In this document: piece after piece, positions 11,213-20,232 of the stretch
Layout: every line of letters starts with the position of its first letter
Position numbering within the stretch: position 1 is the first letter of the stretch
Assembly: GCF_014205115.1 (NCBI RefSeq)
Contig: NZ_JACHMW010000001.1
Coordinates: forward strand, 1,302,001-1,366,000
DNA length: 64,000 bases
Direction of reading: 5' to 3'
Source: Micrococcus endophyticus
Lineage (GTDB): Bacteria; Actinomycetota; Actinomycetes; Actinomycetales; Micrococcaceae
Translations under genes and position numbers: made by a program
Notes under the pieces: model-generated
What the model saw: the letters and a program-made list of their open reading frames with translations, nothing else
The model's database searches: none
What the model was told of the DNA's origin: nothing

Positions 11213-12829
11213 TCACATGCGGAACAGGCCGAACCGGGTGTCCGGCAGCGGGGGACGGGAGATGACGTCGAGGGCGAGGGAGAGCACGCGCCGGGTCTGG
11301 CCCGGGGTGATGATGCCGTCATCCCACAGCCGCGCCGTGGAGTACAGGGGGCTGCCCTGGTCCTCGTACTGCTGCCGGACGGGGGCCTGGAAGGCCTCCA
11401 CCTCGGCGGCGTCCATGGGCTCCTCGCCGGCCGCGGCGCGCTGGTCCTGCTTGATCTGGGTCAGCACGGAGGAGGCCTGCGGGCCGCCCATCACGGAGAT
11501 GCGGGCGTTGGGCCACATCCACAGGAAGCGCGGCGAGTAGGCGCGGCCGCACATGGCGTAGTTGCCGGCGCCGAAGGAACCGCCGATCACCACGGTCAGC
11601 TTCGGCACGCGCGCGGTGGCGACGGCGGTGACCATCTTGGCGCCGTCGCGCGCGATGCCGCCGGCTTCGGCGTCCCGCCCCACCATGAAGCCGGAGATGT
11701 TCTGCAGGAACAGCAGCGGGATGCCCCGCTGGTCGCACAGCTCGATGAAGTGCGCGCCCTTGCGGGCCGAATCGCCGAACAGGATGCCATTGTTCGCCAG
11801 GATGCCCACGGGGTGGCCGTCGATCCGCGCGAAGGCGGTGACGAGCGTGGTCCCGTAAAGGGGCTTGAACTCGTGCACAGACCCGCCGTCCACGATCCGG
11901 TCGATCACCTCGCGCACGTCGTACGGGGTGTTCACGTCCACCGGGACCACGGAGGTCAGCTCGGCGGGGTCCTTCGCGGGCTCCTGCGCGGGGGCCACCT
12001 CCCAGGCCGGCGCGGGGGGCGGCGGCAGGGTGGCCACGATGTCCCGGAGGATCTGCATGGCGTGCAGGTCGTCGTCGGCCAGGTGGTCCGCGACGCCGGA
12101 GCGCTCAGCGTGCAGCCGGCCGCCGCCGAGGTCCTCGGGCGAGACGTCCTCGCCGATCGCGGCCTTCACCAGGGGCGGGCCTCCGAGGAAGATGGTGCCC
12201 TGCTCGCGGACGATCACGGTCTCGTCCGACATGGCCGGCACGTACGCGCCGCCCGCCGTGGACGAGCCGCACACCGCGGCCAGCTGCGGGATCCGGCGCG
12301 AGGACAGCAGCGCCTGGTTGCGGAAGATCCGCCCGAAGTGCTCCCGGTCCGGGAAAACCTCGTCCTGGCGGGGCAGGAACGCGCCGCCGGAGTCCACGAG
12401 GTAGAGGCACGGCAGGTGGTTCTCCAGGGCGATCTCCTGGGCCCGCAGGTGCTTCTTCACGGTCAGGGGGTAGTAGGTGCCGCCCTTCACCGTGGCGTCG
12501 TTGCCGACCACCATGACGAGCCGGCCGTGGACGAGGCCGATGCCCGCCACGACGCCGGCGGCCGGGCTGTCGCCGTCGTACAGGCCGTGCGCGGCCAGGG
12601 CGCCCACCTCGAGGAAGGGCGAGCCCTCGTCCAGGAGGGCGTCGATGCGGTCCCGCACCAGCAGCTTGCCGCGGGCGGTGTGGCGCTCGCGCGAGCGCTC
12701 CGGGCCGCCGAGGGCGGTGCGGGCGACGAGCTCGGCCACCTCCTGCTCGAGCCGGGCGTGGCCGGCCGCGTTGCGCTCGGCCGCGGTGGGCGCGGACTCC
12801 GAGTCCGAGGCCGTGGTGCTGGCGGTCAT
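11213..12829 (-). CDS. Acyl-CoA carboxylase beta subunit (carboxyltransferase; methylcrotonyl-CoA carboxylase type)
   Basis: A 538-residue carboxyltransferase of the crotonase-like AccD family, which moves CO2 from carboxybiotin to the acyl-CoA. Clear segments are [64 protein letters not shown], and in the C-terminal half [13 protein letters not shown] and [23 protein letters not shown]. The last two fit methylcrotonyl-CoA carboxylase beta better than acetyl- or propionyl-CoA carboxylase. It is the first gene of the minus-strand operon and faces a TetR gene across a 112-base gap that should hold both promoters. Confidence 0.92.
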   Translation of the reverse strand: MTASTTASDSESAPTAAERNAAGHARLEQEVAELVARTALGGPERSRERHTARGKLLVRDRIDALLDEGSPFLEVGALAAHGLYDGDSPAAGVVAGIGLVHGRLVMVVGNDATVKGGTYYPLTVKKHLRAQEIALENHLPCLYLVDSGGAFLPRQDEVFPDREHFGRIFRNQALLSSRRIPQLAAVCGSSTAGGAYVPAMSDETVIVREQGTIFLGGPPLVKAAIGEDVSPEDLGGGRLHAERSGVADHLADDDLHAMQILRDIVATLPPPPAPAWEVAPAQEPAKDPAELTSVVPVDVNTPYDVREVIDRIVDGGSVHEFKPLYGTTLVTAFARIDGHPVGILANNGILFGDSARKGAHFIELCDQRGIPLLFLQNISGFMVGRDAEAGGIARDGAKMVTAVATARVPKLTVVIGGSFGAGNYAMCGRAYSPRFLWMWPNARISVMGGPQASSVLTQIKQDQRAAAGEEPMDAAEVEAFQAPVRQQYEDQGSPLYSTARLWDDGIITPGQTRRVLSLALDVISRPPLPDTRFGLFRM

Positions 12830-12861
12830 GGGACCCCCTTCAGTGAATGACGACTAACTGA

Positions 12862-12874
12862 ACTGGGCACCAGT
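12862..12874. promoter_or_regulatory. Palindrome between divergent TetR and carboxylase genes
   Basis: ACTGG-GCA-CCAGT lies in the 112-base gap between the carboxylase operon (minus) and the TetR gene (plus), a normal place for a TetR operator. It is short, and the assignment is by position and symmetry only. Confidence 0.35.
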
Positions 12875-12941
12875 GTAGTGATCGCCGTCACCGGCGTCGA
12901 ACGGGGCGTCCGGCTCCCCTTCCAGGCCTACAGTGGGGGCC

Positions 12942-13592
12942 ATGCCCGCCGCCGTCGACCCCTCCGCTCCCGCCGCCTCCGCGGCCGCCCCGACCTCCCG
13001 CGTGGCGGCCAAGGCCCGCCGCCGCGAGGACCTGCTCGCCGCCGCAGCCCGCCTGTTCGCTGCGCGCGGCTTCGACGCGGTGCGGCTGGAGGACATCGGT
13101 GCCGAGGTCGGCATCAGCGGACCGGCCATCTACCGCCACTTCGCCGGCAAGGCCGCCGTGCTCGTGGCCATCCTGGCCACGGCCTCCCAGGACCTGCTCG
13201 ACGGGGCGCTCGCCACCGAGCGCGAGCACGACGCGGGCGAGGACGCGCTGCGCGCCCTCATCGCCTTCCAGACGGACTTCGCGCTCGCCCAGCGCGACGT
13301 GATCCGCGTGCAGGACCGGGACATGTCCGCCCTGCCCGAGGACGAGCGCGCCGCCGTCACCGGCACCCAGCGCGCCTACATCGACGTGTGGGCCCGGCAG
13401 CTGCGCGTGGTCCACCCGTCCGAGGACCAGGCCACCGCCGTGTTCCGCGCCCAGGCCGTCCTCGGCCTGATCAACTCCACCCCGCGCTCGGTGCGCCGCA
13501 CGGCCGCCGACCGCGCCGCCCGCCGCGCCACCCTCGTGGCGATGGCCTGGGCCGCCGCCACCGCGCCCGGTCCCGCCGCAGACCGGCCCTGA
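12942..13592 (+). CDS. TetR-family transcriptional regulator
   Basis: A TetR-type repressor of 216 residues from the ATG at 12942 (a GTG at 12933 is also in frame). After a 20-residue Ala/Pro leader comes the helix-turn-helix (RREDLLAAAARLFAARGFDAV, then IGAEVGISGPAIYRHFAGKAAVL), and then the all-helical ligand domain. It is divergent from the leucine-degradation operon, the same arrangement as in other actinobacteria, and so probably represses it in response to an acyl-CoA. The GNAT gene downstream is on the same strand 126 bases away. Confidence 0.88.
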   Translation: MPAAVDPSAPAASAAAPTSRVAAKARRREDLLAAAARLFAARGFDAVRLEDIGAEVGISGPAIYRHFAGKAAVLVAILATASQDLLDGALATEREHDAGEDALRALIAFQTDFALAQRDVIRVQDRDMSALPEDERAAVTGTQRAYIDVWARQLRVVHPSEDQATAVFRAQAVLGLINSTPRSVRRTAADRAARRATLVAMAWAAATAPGPAADRP

Positions 13593-13718
13593 CCGGACGC
13601 CGCCGACCGGCCCGGACCGGCGGGCGCGCACCGGCGGACGGCGCCGGGCCCGGTGGTACCGTGGCCGGAACCACGACGGCGCACGCCGTCGCACCCCGCC
13701 GAAGAGAGGTCCGCCGCT

Positions 13719-14195
13719 GTGCTCCTTCGTGACGTCCGACCCGAGGACCTGGACGAGTTCTTCCTGCACCAGCAGGACGAGCAGGCCAGCCTCATGTCCG
13801 CCTTCGCCCCGCGCAACCCCCGGGACCGCGGCGTGTTCGACTACCACTGGAGCAGCCTGCTCGCGGCCGAGACCGCGGTGGTGCGCACCATCGAGCACGA
13901 GGGCCGCGCCGTGGGCGCCATCGTGTGCACCGAGCACGACGGCGTCGGCGAGCTCTCCTTCTGGACCGCCCAGGACTACTGGGGCCTGGGCCTGACCACC
14001 GCCGCCGTGGACGCGTTCCTGCGCGAGCACACCCGCCGCCCCCTGCGCGCGCACGTGCCCGAGGACAACGCCGGCTCCGTCAAGGTGCTCTCCCGCCGCG
14101 GCTTCGAGACCGTCGGCCAGGAGAGGGTCTTCTCCAACGCCCGCGCCGAGGTCATCACCGAGCTGGTCATGGAGCTGCCCGCCGGCGCCGAGTGA
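13719..14195 (+). CDS. GNAT family N-acetyltransferase
   Basis: A 158-residue GNAT protein. The first motif is the usual LLRDVRPEDLDEFFLHQQDE; the acetyl-CoA region reads FWTAQDYWGLGLTTAAVDAFL, and the C-terminal motif is HVPEDNAGSVKVLSRRGFETVG. The substrate is unknown; GNATs of this kind acetylate protein N termini, antibiotics or small amines. The GTG at 13719 is chosen because AGAGAGG stands eight bases in front; the frame is open further upstream. A shared hairpin separates it from bkdC, which converges from the other strand. Confidence 0.82.
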   Translation: MLLRDVRPEDLDEFFLHQQDEQASLMSAFAPRNPRDRGVFDYHWSSLLAAETAVVRTIEHEGRAVGAIVCTEHDGVGELSFWTAQDYWGLGLTTAAVDAFLREHTRRPLRAHVPEDNAGSVKVLSRRGFETVGQERVFSNARAEVITELVMELPAGAE

Positions 14196-14230
14196 GCCCG
14201 CCCGGCCCCGCCGGCCCGCACGCCGACGAC

Positions 14231-14272
14231 GACGGCCCCGTCCCCCGGATCTCTCCGGGAGGCGGGGCCGTC
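14231..14272. terminator. Bidirectional terminator between GNAT and bkdC
   Basis: Arms beginning GACGGCCCCG and ending CGGGGCCGTC, with an inner CCGGA-TCTC-TCCGG stem and a small internal bulge, lie between two convergent genes. Confidence 0.65.
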
Positions 14273-14289
14273 CTCGTGGCGCCGGGGCC

Positions 14290-15735
14290 TCAGACCATGG
14301 TGAGCGTCAGGCCCGGGCGGCGCAGGATCGCGCCGACGTCCGCGAGGAACCGCGAGCCCTGCTCGCCGTCCACGAAGCGGTGGTCGAAGGACAGCGAGAG
14401 CGTCATGACGTCCCGCAGGGCGATCTCGCCGCGGTGCTCCCACGGCATCCGTCGCACCTGGCCGATCGCGATGATCGCGCCCTCCCCCGGGTTGATGATC
14501 GGGGTGCCGGCGTCCACGCCAAACACGCCGACGTTGGTCAGGGTGAAGGTGCCGCCGGAGAGCTCCGCCGGGGACAGCCTCCCCTCGCGGGCGCGCCCAG
14601 TGAGCTCGCGGATGGCGTCCGCGAGCTCGGTCAGCGACATCGCCTGGGCGTCCTTGACGTTCGGCACCATCAGCCCGCGCGGGGTGGCGGCGGCGAAGCC
14701 GAGGTTCACGAAGTTCTGCTGCAGGATCGTCCCGGAGGCCTCGTCCCAGCGGGCGTTGACGTCCGGGGTGCGCTCCATGGCCACGAGGCACGCCTTCGCG
14801 GCGAGCGTCATGGGGGTGAGCTTGACGTCCCGGTACTCGCGGGAGGCCTTGAGCTCGGCCAGCAGCTCCATGGTCTCGGTGACGTCCACCTGCAGGAACT
14901 CGGTCACGTGCGGGGCGGTGAAGGCGGAGGCCACCATGGCCGACGCCGTCGCCTTGCGCACGCCCTTGACGGGCACGGACTCGGTGCGCGGGCGACCGCC
15001 GAGGGTGCGCACGCCGCCGGACGCCCCGGCCTCGGCCGGGGCCGCGGCCTGCGCCGCCGGCTCGGCCGCGGGGGCACCGCCCCCGGCCAGGAAGGCCTCG
15101 ACGTCCGCGCGGGTGATGACCCCGCCGACGCCGGAGCCGGACACGGCGGTCAGGTCCACGCCCTCGCGACGGGCGTAGAGGCGCACCGGCGGGGTGCACC
15201 GGGGGCGCTCCCCCGACGTCCCCGAGGCCGACTGCGCCTCGGGGGCCTCGTCCGCGCGCTCCGGCTCCGCGGCCTCGGGCTGCGGGCGGGCGGCGCCGGC
15301 CGGCGCCTCCTCGGAGGTGGAGGGGGCCCGGCCCCGCTCCGGCTCGCCCGCGGGGGCGGGCGACGTGGCGGACCCGGCGGAGCCGCCGCGGCGGGCGCGA
15401 CGGCCCGGCCTGCCCGTGTCCGGCGCGGCGCCGTAGCCCACGAGCGTGGGCACGCGGCCCTCGGACTCGGTGTCGCCGCCGTCGCCGCCCGCGCCCTCCA
15501 CCGTGAAGGTCACGAGCGGGGCGCCGACCTCGAGGGTCTCCCCCTCGGAGCCGTGCAGGGTGGCCACCACGCCCGCGAACGGGCTGGACACCTCGACGAC
15601 GGCCTTGGCCGTCTCCACGTCCGCGAGGACCTGGTTCACGGTGACGGCGTCGCCCTCGGCCACCCGCCAGGTGACGATCTCGGACTCGGTGAGGCCCTCG
15701 CCCAGGTCCGGCAGGCGGAAGGTCTTCTGGCTCAT
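14290..15735 (-). CDS. bkdC: Branched-chain alpha-keto acid dehydrogenase E2 (lipoamide acyltransferase)
   Basis: The acyltransferase core of a 2-oxo acid dehydrogenase complex, 481 residues. Domains: N-terminal lipoyl domain with DVETAKAVVEV, whose Lys carries lipoate (about residue 44); a long Pro/Ala/Glu linker; a peripheral subunit-binding domain (VRLYARREGVDLTAVSGSG, VITRADVEAFL); a second linker; and the catalytic domain ending in SLSFDHRFVDGEQGSRFL with the catalytic His/Asp. One lipoyl domain is present. The start overlaps the E1-beta stop by four bases. With E1-alpha and E1-beta it oxidises the 2-oxo acids of Leu, Ile and Val. No E3 gene is nearby, so the lipoamide dehydrogenase must be encoded elsewhere. 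Confidence 0.9.
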   Translation of the reverse strand: MSQKTFRLPDLGEGLTESEIVTWRVAEGDAVTVNQVLADVETAKAVVEVSSPFAGVVATLHGSEGETLEVGAPLVTFTVEGAGGDGGDTESEGRVPTLVGYGAAPDTGRPGRRARRGGSAGSATSPAPAGEPERGRAPSTSEEAPAGAARPQPEAAEPERADEAPEAQSASGTSGERPRCTPPVRLYARREGVDLTAVSGSGVGGVITRADVEAFLAGGGAPAAEPAAQAAAPAEAGASGGVRTLGGRPRTESVPVKGVRKATASAMVASAFTAPHVTEFLQVDVTETMELLAELKASREYRDVKLTPMTLAAKACLVAMERTPDVNARWDEASGTILQQNFVNLGFAAATPRGLMVPNVKDAQAMSLTELADAIRELTGRAREGRLSPAELSGGTFTLTNVGVFGVDAGTPIINPGEGAIIAIGQVRRMPWEHRGEIALRDVMTLSLSFDHRFVDGEQGSRFLADVGAILRRPGLTLTMV

Positions 15736-16799
15736 CGGGTCTCCTCCCCGGCGGTCTGGGCGGCGAGGAACTGCTCGGCGGTCTCCGGAGCGGCGAACGC
15801 GTCCACCGAGTCCAGCGAGTTGGGCCGGCCGAGGGCGCGGTCCACGCCGTCGAGGATGCGGTCCAGGTCCGGCAGATGCAGGTGCTCCAGCTTCGAGGGC
15901 GGGTAGGGCACGTCCATGCCGGTGACGCGCACGGGCGGCGCCTCCAGCCAGTGGAAGGCGCGCTCGGCGACCGTGGCCACGAGCTCCGCGCCGAGGCCGC
16001 CGGTGCGGGAGGCCTCGTGGGCCACCACGAGCCGGCCGGTGCGGCGCACCGAGGACTCCACGAGGCCCGTGTCCAACGGGGAGAGGCTGCGCAGGTCCAC
16101 GACCTCGACCTCCACGCCCTCCTCGGCCGCCACCTCGGCGGCCTGCAGGGCGGTCTTCACGAGCGGGCCGTAGACCACCAGAGTGGCGTCGCGGCCCTCG
16201 CGCAGGATCTTGGCGGTGCTCATCGGCGGGATGTCCGCGTCCAGGTCCACCTCGCCCTTGTCGTGGTAGCGGCGCTTCGGCTCGAGGTAGACCACCGGGT
16301 CGTCCGAGGCGATCGCGGCGCGGATCAGGTCGTGGCCCTCCTGCGGGGAGGACGGGGAGACCACGCGCAGGCCCGGGGTGTGCAGGAAGTACGCCTCCGG
16401 CGACTCCGAGTGGTGCTCCGGGGAGCCGATGCCGCCGCCGAACGGGATGCGGATGGTCACCGGCATGGGCACGGCGCCGCGGGTGCGGGCGCGCAGCTTG
16501 GCCAGGTTCGCCACGATCTGGTCGAAGGCCGGGTACACGAAGCCGTCGAACTGGATCTCGACGACGGGCCGGTAGCCGCGCATGGCCAGGCCGATCGCGG
16601 TGCCCACGATGCCGGACTCCGCCAGCGGGGTGTCCAGGACGCGGTCCTCGCCGAACTCGTCCTGCAGGCCGTCGGTGATGCGGAAGACGCCGCCGAGGGC
16701 GCCGATGTCCTCGCCCATGAGCAGGACCTTGGGGTCGTCCGCCAGGGCTCGGTGCAGGCCGCGGTTGATCGCGCGGCCGAAGGTCATGCGCTCGCTCAC
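15732..16799 (-). CDS. bkdB: Branched-chain alpha-keto acid dehydrogenase E1 beta
   Basis: The beta subunit of a thiamine diphosphate-dependent E1, 355 residues. Recognisable stretches are INRGLHRALADDPKVLLMGEDIGALGGVF, DTPLAESGIVGTAIGLAMRG, IPFGGGIGSPEHHSESPEA (characteristic His pair) and VVDLRSLSPLDT. The GTG at 16799 overlaps the E1-alpha stop (GTGA); an ATG four codons later is possible. It sits between E1-alpha and E2 in one operon. Pyruvate could in principle be the substrate, but the neighbouring leucine-degradation genes favour branched-chain 2-oxo acids. Confidence 0.9.
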   Translation of the reverse strand: MSERMTFGRAINRGLHRALADDPKVLLMGEDIGALGGVFRITDGLQDEFGEDRVLDTPLAESGIVGTAIGLAMRGYRPVVEIQFDGFVYPAFDQIVANLAKLRARTRGAVPMPVTIRIPFGGGIGSPEHHSESPEAYFLHTPGLRVVSPSSPQEGHDLIRAAIASDDPVVYLEPKRRYHDKGEVDLDADIPPMSTAKILREGRDATLVVYGPLVKTALQAAEVAAEEGVEVEVVDLRSLSPLDTGLVESSVRRTGRLVVAHEASRTGGLGAELVATVAERAFHWLEAPPVRVTGMDVPYPPSKLEHLHLPDLDRILDGVDRALGRPNSLDSVDAFAAPETAEQFLAAQTAGEETR

Positions 16800-17956
16800 G
16801 CGCCCGCCTCCTCGTCGTCGAACTGCTGCAGGTAGAGGGCGTGCTCGCGGCGCTGGCGCTCCAGCTCCTGGTGCGGCTCGGCGTAGATCTCGTCGAAGAG
16901 GCGCTCCGCGCCGTCCTCCACGAGCGACTCGAGGGCGCGGCGGACCTCGGCCGCCAGCTCGTCCGCCTCGGCCTGGGCCTGGGCGAGCACGGCGTCCACG
17001 TCCACGTCCACGTCCAGGGTGCGCAGGTGCGCCTCCACGCGGGTCAGCGGGTCGCGGGCCTTCCAGGCCTCCAGCTCCGCGTCGTCGCGGTAGCGGGTGG
17101 GGTCGTCCGCGGTGGTGTGCGGGCCCATGCGGTAGGTGACGGCCTCGATGAAGGTGGGGCCGCCGCCGTCCGCCGCGCGCTCCACGGCGGCGCGGGTGGC
17201 GGCGAGGACGGCGAGGACGTCGTTGCCGTCCACCCGCAGGGATGGGATGCCGAAGCCCCACGGGCGGTCGGCGATGCTGCGGCGGGTCTGCAGCTTCACC
17301 GGCTCGGAGATGGCCCAGTGGTTGTTCTGGCAGAAGAAGACCACGGGCGAGCGGTAGGAGGCGCTGAAGACCATGGCCTCGTTGACGTCGCCCTGGCTCG
17401 TGGCGCCGTCGCCGAAGTAGACGATCGCGGCGGCGTCCGCCTGGTCGCGCTGGACGCCCATGGCGTAGCCGACCGCGTGCAACGCCTGCGCGCCGATGAT
17501 GATCTGCTGGGTGGCCACGCCGGTGGCCTTCGGGTCCCAGCCGGAGAAGGTGGAGCCGCGCCACACGCGCAGCAGGTCCAGGGCGGGCACGCCGCGCAGC
17601 AGGGCCACGCCGTTCTCGCGGTAGGAGGGGAAGACGAAGTCGTCCTCGCGCAGGGCGACGGCGGAGCCCACCTGGGCGGCCTCCTGGCCCAGCAGCGGCG
17701 GCCACAGGGCCAGCTCGCCCTGGCGCTGCAGGTGCGTGGCTTCGATGTCCAGGCGCCGCACCACGGCCATTTGCCCATAGAGCGCGGCCAGGGCGTCGGC
17801 GTCGACGTCCTCGATCCACGGGTCCAGCTCGGGCTGCGCGTGGCGGCGGCCCTCGGCGTCGAGCACCTGGAGCATGGGCGCCTCGGCGGGCTCGCCGGGG
17901 GGCGGTGAGGTGGCGGCCTCGCCGCCGGCGGGACGGGTGTGGTCCACGAGGGTCAC
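16796..17956 (-). CDS. bkdA: Branched-chain alpha-keto acid dehydrogenase E1 alpha
   Basis: The alpha subunit of the E1 component, 386 residues from the GTG at 17956, chosen because GGAAGG precedes it at seven bases; an upstream ATG at 18058 would place the start inside a palindromic operator. The thiamine diphosphate motif is clear (YFGDGATSQGDVNEAMVFSA, then FFCQNNHWAIS, i.e. GDG to NN). Further signatures are FPSYRENGVALLRG and YRMGPHTTADDPTRYR. A duplicated VDVDVDA run occurs near the C terminus. First gene of the E1a-E1b-E2 operon. Confidence 0.9.
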   Translation of the reverse strand: MTLVDHTRPAGGEAATSPPPGEPAEAPMLQVLDAEGRRHAQPELDPWIEDVDADALAALYGQMAVVRRLDIEATHLQRQGELALWPPLLGQEAAQVGSAVALREDDFVFPSYRENGVALLRGVPALDLLRVWRGSTFSGWDPKATGVATQQIIIGAQALHAVGYAMGVQRDQADAAAIVYFGDGATSQGDVNEAMVFSASYRSPVVFFCQNNHWAISEPVKLQTRRSIADRPWGFGIPSLRVDGNDVLAVLAATRAAVERAADGGGPTFIEAVTYRMGPHTTADDPTRYRDDAELEAWKARDPLTRVEAHLRTLDVDVDVDAVLAQAQAEADELAAEVRRALESLVEDGAERLFDEIYAEPHQELERQRREHALYLQQFDDEEAGA

Positions 17957-18041
17957 AGGACTGCCTTCCGATCGTCGCCCACGGTGCGGGGCGAGGGTGA
18001 CGTACGCATGCGCGCAGGGGTGGTTCGCGCGGCGTCTCGGT

Positions 18042-18061
18042 CGTGTGAGTGTACTCACACG
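18042..18061. promoter_or_regulatory. 20-bp palindromic operator upstream of bkdA
   Basis: CGTGTGAGT-GT-ACTCACACG is a perfect 9-base inverted repeat with a 2-base centre, 85 bases upstream of the bkdA start and just before the end of the DivIVA-like gene. Its form suits a dimeric GntR/TetR/CRP-type regulator. No second perfect copy was seen elsewhere in the window. Confidence 0.6.
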
Positions 18062-18113
18062 CCTGTGATCGCCGCCACTCGGCCGGCCCGCACCGGGGGC
18101 CGCCGCACAGGGG

Positions 18114-18713
18114 TCAGGCGCGGCGCAGCAGCACGTCCACGGCGGCGTCCAGGTAGGCGTCCACCTGGCCCTCCTCGTAGCCCCGGTCCCCCTCGGCCTC
18201 CCCGAACGACGCGCGGCGCACGTCGTCCGCGGTGAGCCCGCCCCGCGCGTCGGGGGCGGCGGCGCCCTCGGCGCCGGCCAGGGTCACCCGCAGGCGGTCG
18301 ACGAGCGCGTCCACCGCGTCCACGTCGTAGCTCGTCGCGTCCTCCCGGCTGGGGCGGCGGAAGCGCTCGGCCGGGGCGCGGTCTGCGCGCGCCACCAGCT
18401 CGGCCACCCGCTCCTCCAGGTCCGCGCTCCAGTCCTCGTCGCCGCGCTCGGAGACGAATGCCTCGCGCTCGGCGGCGGCCAGCTCGCCCTCGAGGCGGTC
18501 CAGCTCATCGTCCACCTCGTCCGTGGCGTACCCGCCGTTGACCGTGGCGAAGCGGGCCTGGCGGACCTCGTCCGCGGTGAGCGGGGCGCCGCCCTCGCGG
18601 GCCTCCCGGGCCCGGGCGAGGAAGGCGTCCACATGGGAGGTCTCGTAGCCGATCTCGTCCTGCTCGACGAGCTCGAAGGGCGGCTCGGCGTCCTGCGGGC
18701 GGCGGGTGGTCAT
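18114..18713 (-). CDS. DivIVA-domain protein
   Basis: A soluble, highly charged 199-residue protein with repeated DivIVA-type modules. A pattern like VRQARFATVNGGYATDEVDDELDRLE (about residues 49-75) recurs at the C terminus as VRRASFGEAEGDRGYEEGQVDAYLDA, and partial copies (GYETSHVDAFLARA; SYDVDAVDALVDRL) lie between. Such DivIVA-domain proteins are common in actinobacteria near cell envelope genes, but most are not the polar-growth DivIVA/Wag31 and have no assigned role. It follows cdsA in the ribosome-recycling/uridylate kinase gene string and is the last gene before the bkd operon. Confidence 0.7.
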   Translation of the reverse strand: MTTRRPQDAEPPFELVEQDEIGYETSHVDAFLARAREAREGGAPLTADEVRQARFATVNGGYATDEVDDELDRLEGELAAAEREAFVSERGDEDWSADLEERVAELVARADRAPAERFRRPSREDATSYDVDAVDALVDRLRVTLAGAEGAAAPDARGGLTADDVRRASFGEAEGDRGYEEGQVDAYLDAAVDVLLRRA

Positions 18714-18733
18714 GGGCGTCTCCTGCGGTGAGG

Positions 18734-18753
18734 GCCCCGGCGGGCGCCGGGGC
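18734..18753 (-). terminator. Short GC hairpin between cdsA and DivIVA-like gene
   Basis: GCCCCGGCG-GG-CGCCGGGGC follows the cdsA stop by 12 bases. The loop is very short and there is no T-tract; it may only attenuate. Confidence 0.35.
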
Positions 18754-18764
18754 GGGAGGGTGGA

Positions 18765-19598
18765 TCAGGTGAGGGGCAGCGCGAGCACGGTGTAGGCCAC
18801 CGGTGCGGCGAACACGAGGGAGTCCAGGCGGTCCATCACGCCGCCGTGTCCGGGCAGGGCGGAGGACATGTCCTTGATGCCGAGCTCGCGCTTGACCATG
18901 GACTCGGAGAAGTCGCCGGAGGTGGCCGCGGCCACCGTGGTCACGGCGAGGATCGCCCCCACCCACCACGGCTGGCCCACGAACAGGGGCACCGTCACCA
19001 CGCCCACGAGCGCGGAGCCGGCGAGCGAGCCGGCCAGGCCCTCCCAGGACTTCTTGGGGCTGATGCGCGGGGCGATCGGGGTGCGCCCGAAGCGGTAGCC
19101 CACGATGTAGCCGAACGTGTCGTTCGAGACCACCATCAGCAGCGTGATCGCCACCAGCAGGTTGCCCCGGGGCTGGTCCAGCAACGCGACGGCGAAGGAC
19201 AGCAGGAACGGCGCCCACAGGACGATGAACACGCCGGCGAGCATGAACTGGCCCGTGGGCCGGTGACGGGTGAGGGCCGTCCACACGGCCAGCAGCGCCA
19301 GGCACGCCGCCAGCGCCACGAACAGGGCGGGCACGCCCCACAGCCACGCGCTGACGGGCAGGGCCACGGCGGCCGCACACAGCGGCGGCCGCGGCACCTG
19401 CAGGCCGATGCCGCGCACCGCCGTCGCGACCTCCGTGACCGCGCCGACCAGCAGCGCGACCACGAGCAGGACGAGCAGCCAGTCCAGCCACACCAGGCCC
19501 ACGAGCGCGAGCACGAGCAGGCCGACCCCCACGAGGACGGCGGACTTGAGGTCGCGGCCGCCGCGCGGAGGCGCGGGCGTGCTGACGGCGGTGGTCAT
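18765..19598 (-). CDS. cdsA: Phosphatidate cytidylyltransferase
   Basis: CdsA makes CDP-diacylglycerol from phosphatidic acid and CTP at the cytoplasmic membrane, supplying all phospholipid synthesis, including the CDP-alcohol transferase at 28551-29201. The 277-residue protein has about seven to eight membrane segments and the CTP-transferase signature at the C terminus (SGDFSESMVKRELGIKDM, then LPGHGGVMDRLDSL), and a conserved NDTFGYIVGYRFGRTPIAPRISPKKSWEG stretch. It lies 22 bases after frr, in the widely conserved order pyrH-frr-cdsA. Confidence 0.93.
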   Translation of the reverse strand: MTTAVSTPAPPRGGRDLKSAVLVGVGLLVLALVGLVWLDWLLVLLVVALLVGAVTEVATAVRGIGLQVPRPPLCAAAVALPVSAWLWGVPALFVALAACLALLAVWTALTRHRPTGQFMLAGVFIVLWAPFLLSFAVALLDQPRGNLLVAITLLMVVSNDTFGYIVGYRFGRTPIAPRISPKKSWEGLAGSLAGSALVGVVTVPLFVGQPWWVGAILAVTTVAAATSGDFSESMVKRELGIKDMSSALPGHGGVMDRLDSLVFAAPVAYTVLALPLT

Positions 19599-19620
19599 CG
19601 GGAGCGGCTCTGCGGGAGGA

Positions 19621-20178
19621 TCAGACCTCCAGCAGCTCCTGCTCCTTGTTCTTGGCCATCTCCTCGATCAGGTCGACGTGCTTCTTCGTCATGGCGTCGA
19701 GGTCCTTCTCGCCGCGGGCGCCCTCGTCCTCGCCGACCTCGCCGTCCTTGACGGCCTTGTCCATGGCGTCCTTGGCCTTGCGGCGGGCGTTGCGCACGGA
19801 GACCTTGTGCTCCTCCGCCTTGGACTTGACGAGCTTCACGTACTCCTTGCGGCGCTCCTCGGTGAGCTCCGGCGTCACGACGCGGATGACCTTGCCGTCG
19901 TTGGACGGGTTGGCGCCCACCTCGGACTCGGACAGCGCCTTCTCGATGTTGCGCAGCGCCGACTGGTCGAAGGGCGTGATGAGCAGGGTGCGGGCGTCCG
20001 TGGTGGTGAAGGACGCCAGCTGCTGCAGCGGGGTGTAGGAGCCGTAGTAGTCGACCATCACCTTGGAGTACAGGCCCGGGTTGGCCCGGCCGGTGCGCAC
20101 GGAGGCGAAGTCCTCGCGCGTGGCCTCGATGGTGCGGTCCATCTGCTCTTCGGCGGACTGCAGGGTCTCCTGGATCAC
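19621..20178 (-). CDS. frr: Ribosome recycling factor
   Basis: RRF splits the post-termination ribosome together with EF-G. The 185-residue length is exactly that of the family. Conserved features: FASVRTGRANPGL near the N terminus, YYGSYTPLQQLASF in the hinge region, and PELTEERRKEYVKLVKSKAEEHKVSVRNARR. The start is the GTG at 20178, with GAGGAG in front; the frame reads on upstream without a better start. A TAGGAT hexamer at 20216-20221 on the minus strand may be a -10 element. Confidence 0.95.
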   Translation of the reverse strand: MIQETLQSAEEQMDRTIEATREDFASVRTGRANPGLYSKVMVDYYGSYTPLQQLASFTTTDARTLLITPFDQSALRNIEKALSESEVGANPSNDGKVIRVVTPELTEERRKEYVKLVKSKAEEHKVSVRNARRKAKDAMDKAVKDGEVGEDEGARGEKDLDAMTKKHVDLIEEMAKNKEQELLEV

Positions 20179-20232
20179 GATGTCTCCTCGATGTGGTGGA
20201 TCAGGTCTGCTCGCCATCCTACGCGGCGGACC

